Source of the DNA: Sipunculus nudus
Lineage: Eukaryota; Annelida; Sipuncula; Golfingiida; Sipunculidae
DNA: 64,000 nucleotides
Direction: 5' to 3'
Assembly (NCBI GenBank): GCA_026874595.1
Contig: CM049320.1
Location: 12,516,488-12,580,487 of the forward strand
Position 1 is the stretch's first letter. Every line of letters starts with the position of its first letter. The notes beneath the pieces were generated by a model that saw only the letters and a program-made list of their open reading frames with translations, searched no databases and was not told where the DNA came from. Shown here piece after piece: positions 1-11,634 of this stretch. The position numbers were made by a program, and so were the translations under genes.

Positions 1-394
1 TTTTTTTATACTTTTTTTCTAAAATCATGAATTTCAGGTGGTGATTATAGGATGTTTACTGAAAATAATTAGTTGATATGATGTGTCAGTATTTCTTAAA
101 GGTACCTTATCACCTACCTTTTGAAAAAGATTTTATGTGATTTCTGGCTTCCTCTGTGGATATATTAATGATCTTAGGGAAAATATCGTTGTAAAAACTT
201 CTTATAAGGCCTTCGTAAAGGATGTGTGAACTTGTTTATCAACAACATATTTGTAACGCAAAAATTTTTACAAAAGGGAAAAACATGTAACCTAAGATTG
301 TAGAAAGGTCACTTGTTTCAAAACATTATTTGTGAAGCTCTGGCTTATCTATCTTGCTGCCAGATGCCCTTGTTGTATTTGTTTTGAATATTTG
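1..394. other. AT-rich non-coding sequence
   Basis: I see no gene, clear repeat end or long open frame here. It may be the body of the element whose end lies at 395-533, continuing beyond the window. Confidence 0.5.
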
Positions 395-533
395 AACGGG
401 CCCCCACATATTATAAATATGTTGATATAAACAATACAGCAGCCATTGTGCAGTGATATCCACATTTTCTGGCCTATTTTAATGAAAGCTCCAAGGGATT
501 TCCAAGGTCAGATAGGTGATTAGGCCCCTTTAA
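395..533 (-). repeat. Interspersed repeat G, copy 1 (end fragment)
   Basis: This stretch resembles 42425-42563: both carry a TATAAACA..CAGC segment, then TTTTCTGGCCTATTT, then CAGGCCCCT or TAGGCCCCT and TAAT. It ends in GGCCCCTTTAA, so read on the minus strand it starts TTAAAGGGGCCTAATCACC, which matches the left edge of 15994-16497 apart from one base. A TTAA-flanked MITE end is the likely reading. The inner sequences of the three loci are not clearly alike. Confidence 0.45.
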
Positions 534-780
534 TGATGGCATTTTAATAGTTCATGCTTTTTTTTCTGTGATCTTGCCAGTTTTACAAATCACTTGATAT
601 ATGGAATACTGGGATATATACATATACTTTCATACCTGAAGCTTGCTTTGAATTATCACATGCTGTAAAATTGCACAAATGATGAGCTATTTGGCATTGA
701 TCTATACTTTTTCGTACTTTTTTCAGACAATTTTTAGCTCAGCTGACTATAAGTCATCTGAGCTATAGTTGTGGTCCATT

Positions 781-821
781 GTCCGTCGTCCGTCCGTCTG
801 TCCGTCCGTCCGTCCGTCCGT
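781..821 (+). repeat. GTCC/CCGT tetranucleotide run
   Basis: A CCGT-type run sits 50 bp inside the 5' end of family A copy 1. Equivalent GTCCGTC-like leaders occur at the same relative place in families B, C and D, and more weakly in E. It therefore looks like a structural part of the elements rather than an independent microsatellite. Confidence 0.85.
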
Positions 822-2701
822 AGATGTGGCACGTTTTGAAACCGTAAGACCTAGGAATCCAAAATTCGGCATAATGTTAGATGTCCCCAAGATCTCCTAC
901 AAAGCCGAAAAACTGGGTCTTTGCGACTCCGTTCCTTTTAGAAATTAAGGAAAAACCTCAATTTTTTATTAAAAACCTATTTTTACACTTCAGGACTGCC
1001 TAATATCAAAACCACTCATTTGTTTTTCCTCATATTTACCATAATTATTCCTCTATATAGTTCCTATGTACATGCCAGAAATTATGTCTGTATTATGTAA
1101 ATTTAAAAAGTTATGGGCCCAAACATAATGCATTGTGTAAAAAATCAGGAAAGATATTTGATCACTTAACATAAAATATGTTAAAGCTATAAACTTTTTT
1201 TCCAGTAATATAACTTTAATTAATCAAAATTAAATTGTATACCCAAAATTAGATCAAAATCTTTTTAATTTTTTAAAATATTAACAAAAATAAAAAATTG
1301 GTACCTTAAATTTTGCCCAACTTTGACCATGGCACGTTTTTTTCCTGTTAGTACTGTGGATTTTTATTTTCACGGCATGTCTTTTTAGCATTTTGTCTGC
1401 AAACACCAAAAATTTGAAACCAGTTGATCAAAAACTGTAGATTTTATTCAAGTTTTCAAGCACCATGTAACATATTGTTTTTACATCAAGCTATTGTCAT
1501 GCAGTTTGCAAGTGCTCAGCTCCCCAGCTTCAGCTCTCAGTTCCTAAAATTTGGCATGCAATTAGATGTCTCAAAATCCCCTACCATGCCAAGAATTTGG
1601 TCACTAGGACTTAATACCTTTGAGATATTAATGAAAAACTTCATTTTTCCATTAAAAACCCATTGTTACACTTCAAGACTGCCTAATATCAAAACCACTG
1701 ATCTGACTTTAATCATATTTAATATACATATTTTTCTATACATTCTCTATGCACATGCCAGAAATGATGTCAGTATTGCGTAATTGTTTTAAGTTATGGG
1801 CGCAAACATAATGCACTTTGTAAAAAATCAAGAAATATATTTACTCCCTTAACAAGAGGATTGCTGAAGCTAGAGATTTTTTGTCAGGGATGTAACATTA
1901 TTTAATCAAGATTCAATTGAATACCCAAAATTAGTTCTGAATTTTTCAAATTTTATAAGTTTTTAGGATAAATATAAAGTAGTACCTTGAATTTTGCCCA
2001 ATTTTGACCATGGCATGTTTGTTTCCAGTGAGCACTGTTGATATAATTTTCATATCATGCACACATAAAGATTTCAGCTTTTTAGTTTAAAAAGCTGAAA
2101 GAAATTGGCCAAAAATTGTAGCTTTTATTAATGTTTTTATGAGACCATGTCAGACCTTGGCTCTCTGTAGCACCTCTTGAGTCACCTGTATGTTGACCTT
2201 GTTGAACTTTCAGCAAATTATGCATGCTTGAGGCGAGGCATAAACTGGGGCTCCAGGCAGCTTATTATATAATGGCCAGCCACAGTTGATCCAGGTGTCC
2301 AACCCAACTCATCTAGTAGTTTTAACCAACAACATAACAATAAACAATAAATTAATAAATTTTTATTGGTTTTTAATAATAAATTAAAGAAAAATAGAAA
2401 AGGAATTTGTTAGTTGATAATAACAGGAAATTAACTTGCAGTTACCGATGATATAAGAATCTTGTATCGATGGATAGAATGTCACGTATTCAAACAAACA
2501 CCATGCAGTCACCTATGGTATTTTTCAGTTCAATTTTAATGATAAAAAAGTAAATCATATTATTCATTACTAATCATTAGGGATCATATGAAGGAAATTA
2601 ATGATAGACAAAGATGCAGTTGATAATATTATTATCTAGATTCCTACTGTGTCTATAGTTAGTACATTGATGTGAGATTAGTCCAAAATGAATATATTAC
2701 A

Positions 2702-4809
2702 TTTTTTTATGCCCCCGCCACAAAGTGGCCGGGGCATATAGTTTTACCCATGTCCTTCATTCCGTCATTCTGTCATTCCGTCATTCCGTCCTTCCGTCAT
2801 TCCGAAATGAAACAGTTGTACGGACTTTTTTTCACAATGCCTGCAGATATTGGCCTGATTTTTGGTGTGTGGGCAGATATAGACCAGTTACAGATTGAGT
2901 TTGCGTTTCGTCCCGGTTGACCTACTTTTGACCGTTTTACAGCTTCTTAACTTAGAAAATTTCATGAAAAATAGAAATATTCATGACAGATACACATGTA
3001 CGGACTTTTTTTCGCAATGCCTGCAGATATTGGCCTGATTTTTGTTGTGTGAGCAGATATAGACCAGTTACAGATAGAGTTCGCATTTCGTCCTGGTTGA
3101 CCTACTTTTGACCGTTTTACGGCTCCTAAACTTAGAAAATTTCATGAAAAATAGAAATATTCATGACAGATACACATGTACGGACTTTTTTCGCAATGCC
3201 TGCAGATATTGGCCTGATTTTTGGTGTGTGAGCAGATATTGACCAGTTACAGATCGAGTTCGCGTTTCGTCCTCGTTGACCTACTTTTGACCGTTTTACA
3301 GCTCCTAAACTTAGAAAATTTCATGAAAAATAGAAATATTCATGACAGATACACATGTACGGACTTTTTTTCGCAATGCCTGCAGATATTGGCCTGATTT
3401 TTGTTGTGTGAGCAGATATAGACCAGTTACAGATCGAGTTTGCATTTCGTTCCTGGTTGACCTACTTTTGACCGTTTTACGGCTCCTGAACATAGAAAAT
3501 TTCATGAAAAATATGAAATTTCATGACAAATACACATGTACTTTTTTTTTTCTCAGTGCCTGCAGATATTGGCCTGATATTTCGTGTGTGGACAGATATA
3601 GACCAGTTACAGCAAGTTCGCGTTTCGTCCTGGTTGACCTACTTTTGACCGTTTTACGGCTCCTGAACATAGAAAATTTCATGAAAAATATGAAATTTCA
3701 TGACAAATACACATGTACGGTTCTTTTTTTCTCAGTGCCTGCAGATATTGGCCTGATTTTTGGTGTGTGGACAGATATAGACCAGTTACAGATCAAGTTT
3801 GCGTTTCGTCCTGGTTGACCTACTTTTGACCGTTTTACGGCTCCTAAACTTAGAAATTTTCATGTAAAATAGAAATATTCATGACAGGTACACGTGTACG
3901 GACTTTTTTTCGCAATGCCTGCAGATATAGGCCTAATTTTTGGTGTGTTGGCAGATATAGACCAGTTACAGATCGAGTTCGCTTTTCGTCCCGGTTGACT
4001 TACTTTTGACTGTTTTACGGCTCCTGAACATAGAAAATTTCATGAAAAATATGAAATTTCATGACAAATACACATGTACAGACGTTTTTTCGCAATGCCT
4101 GCCGATATTGGCCTGAATTTTGGTGTGTCGGCAGATATTGACCAGTTACAGATGTAATTCACGTTTTGTCCCAGTTGACCTATTTTTGACCGTTTGACGG
4201 TGCTCTAACATAGAAAATTTCATAAAAAAGGTGCACATGTATGGACTTTATTTCGCAGTGCCTGCAGATATGGGCCTGACTTTTGGTGTGTAGGCAGATA
4301 ATGACCAGTTACAGATTGAGTTCTTGTTTTGTCTCAGCTGACCTACTTTTGACCATTTGACTGCTCCTGAACATAGAAAGTTTCATGAAAATTTAAATTT
4401 TCATAACAAATGCATATGTACTGACTTTTTTTCCTCAATGCCTGCAGATACCACCCTGATTTTTTTTGTGTGGGCAGATAATGACAGTTACAGATCGAGT
4501 TTGCGTTTCATCCTGGTTGACCTACTTTTGATTGTTTTACGGATCCTAAACATAGAAAATTTCATGAAAGACAGAAATTTTTATGGAAAATGCACATGTA
4601 TGGACTTTTTTTCACAATGCCTGCACATACTGGCATGATTTTTGGTGTGTTGCTTGATAATGACCCGTTACAGATCGAGTTTGCATTTTGCCCTTGTTGA
4701 CCTACTTTTGACCATACGACACCTCCTGAACTTAAAAAATTTTCCAAATTTTACAAATGTTTCTAATTTGCCCAAGGCGGGGGCATTCGTGTCGTTCCGA
4801 CACATCTAG
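2702..4809 (+). mobile_element. Family B element 1 (pearl-like, minisatellite core)
   Basis: It starts in a T-tract and then ATGCCCCCGCC (2709-2719), the left arm of a hairpin closed by GTGG and GGGGCAT and followed by TATAGT. An (ATTCCGTC)-type run follows (2758-2805). The core is about eleven monomers of roughly 180 bp. The 3' end has GGCGGGGGCAT (4776-4786), the exact 11-bp inverse of the 5' repeat, then the hairpin GTGTCG-TTC-CGACAC (4789-4803), AT, CTAG (4806-4809) and TT. The element is nested in family A copy 1. It has no helicase or Rep gene, so it is non-autonomous. Confidence 0.8.
2818..4740 (+). repeat. 180-bp minisatellite array (family B, copy 1)
   Basis: About eleven head-to-tail monomers, each with the landmarks ACATGTACGGAC, CTGCAGATATTGGCC, GACCAGTTACAG, GTTGACCTACTTTTGACCG and GAAAATTTCATGAAAAA. 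Most are 178-180 bp; one near 4200 is about 160 bp. Because 180 is a multiple of three, frames stay open across monomers, which creates the spurious 158-codon frame at 3342-3818. Confidence 0.9.
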
Positions 4810-5484
4810 TTTTTAATATAAATAAAAGCCATAAAACCAGGTACTTATGATCATTATTTAAATGTGTGAATTTTGTATATTCTGGATTCTAACATCATTG
4901 TTTGGTGAAAACTGAATAAATACCAGACATGGTGCAAATACTTTGCAATTGTATTTAAACACGAATATGAATATGTACTCCATTATAAAATTTCTTTCAT
5001 AAGAATGGGAATTCAGGTAAAAATGAAAGTATATGAATACCAGTGCAAATACTTTCAAAATGTATTAATGAATGCATTCATGAATATATTCTTTAATATT
5101 ATTTTAATAATCATTTCAGTTATATTTTATTTGAAAAAATCATACAATTCTCTTATTATTTTTAATAAAAATTATATTTGGGACAATATTTGTAATTTTG
5201 TTAATAAATAGTTAAACTCTTATATTATATGTTCTGCTTATAAGTTATATGGCCAAGTCAAAATCTGTGTGACAATCGCACTCCATTTGTTAATAAAATA
5301 AATGAAATTAATCCTCTTTCCTGTCTCCAAAGATACTACCAAAATCATACATAAGCTAAACAACAACAACTCATAATACAGCTTATTTTTATTACCACAT
5401 AGAACCAGCATGTGACTCATTTCTAAATCATATTTTTTTATCATATATAACAGCTGAGCGCCGTGACCCATAGGTCCCTTGTTT

Positions 5485-6560
5485 ACTTTTTAGCGAACCT
5501 GTGAGCTTATGCGATGGTGTGGCGTCGTCCGTCTTCCGTAGTCCGTCGTCTGTACGTTAACCCATACTATCTTGAAAACGGCAAGAGGTAGCATCATGAA
5601 ATTTTATGCAAAAAATTAGTCATCTAAAAAACTATATAGGATTTTGCTTATTTTTTGGCTTACTTCATTTTCTTAGATTTTATAGGGAAAAAGCTAAAAA
5701 AGCTTTAAAAATCTTCTTCTCCAAAACTGTTCAGCCAAATTGTCCAGTATTTCACAGAAATGATTCCTGGAATAATCTTTCTCAAGTTTGTTCGAATGAT
5801 TTAAGTTCGGTGATTTTTGGCCGATTCACAGGAAGTTGAACTTAGTCATCTGTCCATAAAAGCATACTAAAATAACAATCTCAGAAAAGGCTGGAGCTAT
5901 CATCACCAAATTTTATGCCAATGTTGTTCACATGAGACATATCTGAAATTGAGGTATTGGTGGCGCCACCTGCATCGACTTTTTTGTACGGGGTCATCAG
6001 TGCCCGTATCATACTGACGGCTACAAAAAACTTCTTCTCTGAAACCATATGGCCAAATAGTTTAATATCGCACAGAAATGATCCTAGGGTAATACTTTCT
6101 GAAATTTGTTCAAATGGTCTAAGTTCAGTGACTTTTGGCTGAGTTATGGGAAGCTGAATTTAGTCATATGCTGTAACAGCCCATTTTAGCTCAGTGGCTA
6201 CAAAGATCTTCTCCTCAAAAACCACTGGGCCAAATTCTTAAATCTCACACATTAATTATCCGTAGATGTTGATAATTCAAATTTGTTCAAATGGTTTTGG
6301 TTCTGTGATTTTTGGCTGAGTTATGGGAAGCTTAACTTAGCCATTTTGCTGTATTTTCCCATATGAGTTATAAACCTGTAAAATTTTTTTTGACTGACCC
6401 TACTGAGGCCAATTTGTTTAATATTTTACAAGAATAATCCCCTGAATAATTCTTATAATAATTGTCTTTTATGGTTCCAAAGAATGAATTTTGGCTGAAT
6501 TATAAAGGTTCAATTGAGTCATTTTACCATATATGTTAGCTGTGTGAAGCAGATACACAG
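5485..6560 (+). mobile_element. Family D element 1 (5' end and core)
   Basis: It begins three bases after the 3' end of family A copy 1 with a short T-tract and GCGAACCTGTG (5493-5503), then GTGTGGCGTCGTCCGTC and GTTAAC. The core is a set of diverged repeats, each carrying TTTCACAGAAATGATyCCT or a variant (near 5745, 6065, 6240 and 6425), followed by CAAGTTTGTTC and TTTTTGGC. I do not see its own 3' hairpin, so the right edge is approximate. It may be truncated, or joined with family D copy 2. Confidence 0.6.
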
Positions 6561-6886
6561 TTACATCTAGATACATCTAGACTGGCACCAGTTTATCAGC
6601 ATTTATTACATCATGCCTCTAGACATTTAGATTTCAGGTTATCTATGGTTAATATTGACAAGAATGTTTTTTAAAAGCTTTTAAAAAATGTGGATTTATG
6701 ATTTTTAGATATTCCTCATGCCAGGCAATGTTTACAATCACAGCTATACAGCTCTCTGTGGGTATATAAAGACGGCTGTACATGGATTATAAATAATTGG
6801 TATCCATAGTCAAATTAATTCAAGATTTTGCCATCAGTGAGATGTATCTGTATTACAATTTTGCATTCAATATGCATCTGTATTAA
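6561..6886. other. Spacer between family D copies
   Basis: AT-rich sequence with a small local repeat (TACATCTAGA twice near 6565). No gene or element end is seen. It could be host DNA or a remnant of the missing 3' part of family D copy 1. Confidence 0.4.
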
Positions 6887-9218
6887 TTTTTTGTGAACCT
6901 GTGAACTAATGCGATGGTGTGGTGGCGTTTGTCTTCTGTACGTTTACCCATACTATTTTGAAAATGATTGGAGCTAGCATCATGAAATTTAATGCAAAAA
7001 ATTAGCCATCTGAAAATTTTCTTAAATTTATAGAGAAAAAGCTAAAAAAAACCTTTAAAAATCTTCTCCTCCAAAACACTCAAGCCAAATTGTTCAATAT
7101 TTCACAGAATTAATCTTTTATACCATCTCCCTCAATTTTGTACAGGAAGTTGAACTTAGTCATCTGTCCAAAAAAGCATACTAAAATGACAGTCTCAGAA
7201 ACAGCCAGAGCTATCAATACCAAATTTTTTGCCAGTGTTGGTCACATGAGTCATATATGAAATTCAGGTATTGGTGGCACCACCTGAATTGACCTATTTT
7301 TGTACGGGGGTCATTGGTCATCTGTACATTAATCCATAATTTCTCAGGAATAGCAGGAGCTACCATTCCCAGATTTTATGCAATAATCTGTCACATATCA
7401 AATTTTGTGGGATTCAGCTTATTTTTTGCTATCTGCATTTACTTAGATTTTATAAGGAAAAAGCTGACAATATTTTAAAAGTCGTCTTCTTGTAGACGGT
7501 CCAGCCAAATTGTTAAATATTTTACATAAATGATCCCAGAGGCAAGCCCTCTCAAGTTTGTTCAAATGGTTTGCATTTGATGAATTTTAGTGGAGTTACA
7601 CAAATTTGAACAGTCATTCGGCCAAGTAAGCATACTGACATAGTACTCTCAGAAATGACAGGAGCTAGCATTACCAGGTATTGTGCAAATGTTGGTCACA
7701 TGACTCATATTTGAAGTTGTAGATTTAGTGGTGCCACCTACATTGACCTGTTTTTATGGGCAAAAAAACTCATAATTTTAGCCTCTTTCAGCTTAATGAT
7801 GAAACTGTCAAGTTGAATTGTTCAATTTTTCAAAAGAATTATCCTAGGACATGGTTCTTTCAATCATATCAGAATATACTGAGTTTGTTGATTTTTGGTT
7901 GAGTTGTGAAAAGCTTAAGTTGGTCTTATGGCCATTATTATGTCTTTTTCAAACTGAGGACTGCAATAGTGTTCTTCTACAAAATTATTATTTCAATTAT
8001 ATCTTCTGTAACATTGCACAAAAATTATTCTTAGGTGGCCTTTGTTCAAGTTTACTAGAATGATTTTGGCAGAACTATTGTACCTTTAACAATGAAAGTA
8101 CTGCATCTTTTATTATTCTAGATATTTGATAAAAAGTTTATGAATATGTCGGCTTGAAAAAAGAAATTTTAACCAAAGTCTTTCAGTATGTGTAAACAGA
8201 TATACCAACAGGCCAAGATTGAATCTGTATCTTTAAATAGGATGAGAAACTGCCAACTGTTTCAGATTTGGGAACAGATCAAGAGTTCATTCAGTGCAGC
8301 CAGATATAGGTCAAGAGTTCAATCAGTGCAGCCAAGCACATGGCATGTGATCACCTCATGGGTGACATGTGAACACCTCATGGGCACCATGTGATCACTT
8401 CATGGGTGTCAAGCCCCTCAGGGCAGGGCCCCTGCATGAGCTTATGCAATGGTTTGGCTACTATTTCAGATTTGGCAACAGGCTAGAGGTCAGTCTGGAT
8501 CTATTTATAGCTTTGGCAGACTGGCAACTGTATCAGATGAGGCAACAGGTCAAGAGTTCACTCAGTGCAGCCAGGTATGGGTCAGGAGTTTACTCAGTGC
8601 AGTAGCTGCATTCTATTTATAGCTTTGGCAGACTGCCAACTGTGTCAGATTATGCAACAGGTCAAGAGTTCACTCAGTGCAGCCAGGTACAGGTCAAAAG
8701 TTCACTCAGTCTAGCCAGGTGCAGGTCATGAGTTCACTCAGTGCAGTAGTCTGAGCAAGCAATTTGTCACAGTTCACTCAGGGCAACAGCCTTTCTCACC
8801 TAAGCCTGGTCAGCCCCATGCATCAGACTCAAGTTATGTTGGATGTATTGGCCTAATATTTTGACCTGTCTATGTGTCTTTGATGGCTTTCTCGCTCACA
8901 AGACAGGTGTTGCCACCTACCATGACTTTTGCACACATTTTTCTCAGGAGGGGTTTGATATATCAGTCTGAAATTGGGCTTATGTAAATATCTCTGATAG
9001 CTTCATTGTATACAAGACTGGTGGTGCCAGCTACAATCTTTTTAGTGTTGTGTGCACCTATGCCAGAATTTCAGCAGTGATGTTTGTGTAATTGTTTCTT
9101 ATTCAAAATGTTTAGTACTTGCATAGTTCATATACATGAAAAGTAATGGTCCAGCATTGAAGCATTATACCTGGTGTATTTCCCAATGCACAGGTTCACA
9201 TTAGGCCTGTAGGCCTTG
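6887..9218 (+). mobile_element. Family D element 2 (HINE-like, both ends present)
   Basis: The 5' end is a T-tract and GTGAACCTGTG (6893-6903). The 3' end has CACAGGTTCAC (9189-9199), its exact 11-bp inverse, then the hairpin AGGCCTGTAGGCCT (9203-9216), giving CTTG (9215-9218) abutting TT. The core repeats the family D unit (cAATATTTCACAGAA-type landmarks near 7096, 7512, 7820 and 8009). It also carries a 33-bp minisatellite at 8276-8760. No coding capacity is seen. Confidence 0.75.
8276..8760 (+). repeat. 33-bp minisatellite inside family D
   Basis: The unit GTCAAGAGTTCACTCAGTGC occurs at 8276, 8309, 8548, 8581, 8660, 8693 and 8726. Spacing is exactly 33 bp inside each cluster, and the three clusters are separated by a diverged longer unit containing TTTGGCAGACTGsCAACTGT. 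A separate short direct repeat based on CACyTCATGGGTG lies at 8352-8408. Confidence 0.85.
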
Positions 9219-9385
9219 TTTCATGTAATATTTTATACTTTTTTTCATTACACCCAGAGTGGCAGCACTGCATGTACCATCATGTTGGGGAAGGCCTCCA
9301 TGATTCAAACATTGCATTATACATCATGTACCATATACTGTGGTTGGCTTTATATTTGCGAGGTTGAAATTTCATGATTTCTTCA

Positions 9386-11632
9386 TTTTTAGCTCAGCTG
9401 ACTGTAAGTCATCTGAGCTATAGTCGTGGTCCTTTGTCCGTTGTCCGTTAGTCCGGCCGTTAACAGGGCACGTTTTAAAACCGTTGGATCTATGAATCCA
9501 TAATTCTGCATACCATTAGATGTCCCCAAAATCTCCTACCATACCGAAAATTGGGTCATTAGAACTTCGTTCCTTCGAGATATTAAGGAAAAACCTCCAT
9601 TTTCCATAATAAAGCAATTGTTACACTTCAAGTCTGCCTAATATCAAAACCACTGATCTGTTTTTGATCATATTTAGTATTCATATTTTTCCATATATTT
9701 CCTATGCACATACCAAAAATTAGGTCAGTATTGGGTATTATTTTGAAGTTATAGGCCCAAATATAATGCAATTTTTTAAAAATCAGGAAATATATTTGCT
9801 CACTTAACATGAGAATTGCTGAAGCTGAAGACTTTTTTTCAGGAATATAACTTTATTAATCAAGATTCAATTGTTTGCCCAAAATTAGATCTGAATTTTG
9901 CAAATTTTTCAAGTTATTAGCATAAATAAAAAATTAATACCTTAAATTTTGTCCAACTTTGGCAGTGGCAAGTTTTTTCCCTGTAAGCACTGTTGATTTA
10001 ATTTTCACAGCATATATACATAAGGATTTAATCTTTTAAAATCTGAAATTTCAAAGAAATTGTTTGAAAAGAGTAGCTTTTATTCAAGTTTTCATACACC
10101 ATGTCAAGTGTTGTTTATATCTGGCCCACCTAGTAGTACAGCCTTCACTTGCATTATGTAACCCACCCCAGGCAGCTTGCCTTGACCCAGCTTGGCCACT
10201 ACTAGCAGGCTTCTCCTCTGCCCTGCACTCAACCCCCCCCCCCCCCCCAGCTGGTGCATAAACTAGATGAATGTTATAATTTTCTGTATTTTATTTTATT
10301 CTTGGACATGCTACATTTTAGATTTTGGATTGTACCACCAGGGTTACAATGATTAAAGTGCACATTTAATTGTGTCCACAAAGTGATGTATTGCTATGAA
10401 AGTATGGATGTTCATCAGATAAGTAATGCTTTACTTCAGAAGAGTAAAACTTCACCAGGTGTGAAATTGACTATTAATTCCAGTTATTAATTATAGCTTA
10501 GATTGTAATTAGCATAATGATATTGTTTGTCCCTCATTCAACCAACAGTGTGTATACGTTATTTGAAAAGATGTTTTTATTTTATCAAATTTACTGAATC
10601 TTTTATTTTATTTCGGTGAATAAAATTAAGCTTGTCCTGAAAACTCCAATGTGCAAAACTTTTCAATAGGAATTCAAGGAATAATTTTGTAGATGCCATG
10701 TTGTGGCATTATTTTCTTTTACATTCAGTTTAAACATTTGATTTAAAAATAATAAAATATATGTGTATGCATAATATGACCCAATGTGAGCTACAATCTC
10801 GAAATATAATGATTGCAACTTAGAATTCTAATATTTTAACTTATATTTTCACTTTTATATTACAAATTTATAACACTTGTAAATAAAAAAAATGAATCAG
10901 ATAAAAACTATTCATGAAAAAAGTGGATATGCTAAAAAAATAGGCTTATATATAAACATAAATGCATTATTCCTTTAAAAGTGAAATGAAGGTATTAGTC
11001 CGTTCTGTCCACTTGCCTGTCCATCTGTAAATTTTTCATATGCATCACAGTATCTCAAAACTTTTACTGTTTTTCTTCATGATAAGACATGGTGCAAATA
11101 CTTTGCAAATGTATATGAATATGAATATGAATATGTACTCCATTATAAAATTTCTTGCATAAAAATGGGAATTCAGGTAAAAATGAAAGTATTTGAATAC
11201 CAGTGCAAATACTTTCAAAATGTATTCATGAATGCATATATTCTATAATATTATTTTATTAATTAGTTCAGTTATATTTTATTAAAAAAATTATATGATT
11301 CTCTTATTATTTTTAATAAATATTATATTGGCACAACATTTGTTATTAAATTTAAATAAATAGTTAAACTCTTTTATTTTATCTGCTGCTTATAAGTTAT
11401 ATGGCCAGGTCAAAATCTGTGTGACAATAGCACTCCATTTGTTAATAAAATAAATGAAATCAATCCTCTTCCCTGTCTCCAAAAATACTATCAAAATCAT
11501 ACATAAGCTAAACACCAACAACTCATAATAAAGCTTATATTTATTACCACACAAAACCAGCATATGCCTCTTTCCCAAATCATATTTTTTATAATATATA
11601 ACAGCTGAGCGCCGTGACCCATGGGTCCCTTG
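9386..11632 (+). mobile_element. Family A element 2
   Basis: The 5' T-tract and hairpin AGCTCAG..CTGAGCT (9391-9419) are followed by TATAGT, GTCCGTT and GTTAACAGGGCAC. There is one copy of the family A core, including a 16-base C run at 10233-10248. A second GTCC-rich patch at 10990-11030 may mark another element inside it. The right part matches 4900-5481. The 3' end has AGCTGAGC (11603-11610), the hairpin GACCCATGGGTC (11616-11627) and CTTG (11629-11632) abutting TT. It is non-autonomous. Confidence 0.78.
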
Positions 11633-11634
11633 TT

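Larger units (their letters stand above)
731..5481 (+). mobile_element. Family A element 1 (HINE/pearl-like), interrupted by family B
   Basis: The 5' end is a T-tract followed by the hairpin AGCTCAG..CTGAGCT (736-762), TATAGT and a GTCCGTC run. The left core is two diverged direct copies of a unit of about 681 bp (the GACCATGGCAyG landmark recurs at 1331 and 2012). A family B element sits at 2702-4809. The right part (about 4900-5481) is nearly identical to 11080-11632. The 3' end has AGCTGAGC (5452-5459), the inverted partner of GCTCAGCT at the 5' end, then an imperfect hairpin GACCCATAGGTC (5465-5476), then CTTG (5478-5481) abutting TT. There is no coding capacity. This layout is known from Helentron-associated elements; the class assignment is inferred. 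Confidence 0.75.

Noticed and set aside
3342-3818. A 158-codon open frame in the family B array
   Set aside because: It is made of repeated peptide blocks because the monomer is a multiple of three; it has no domain and starts and ends inside monomers.
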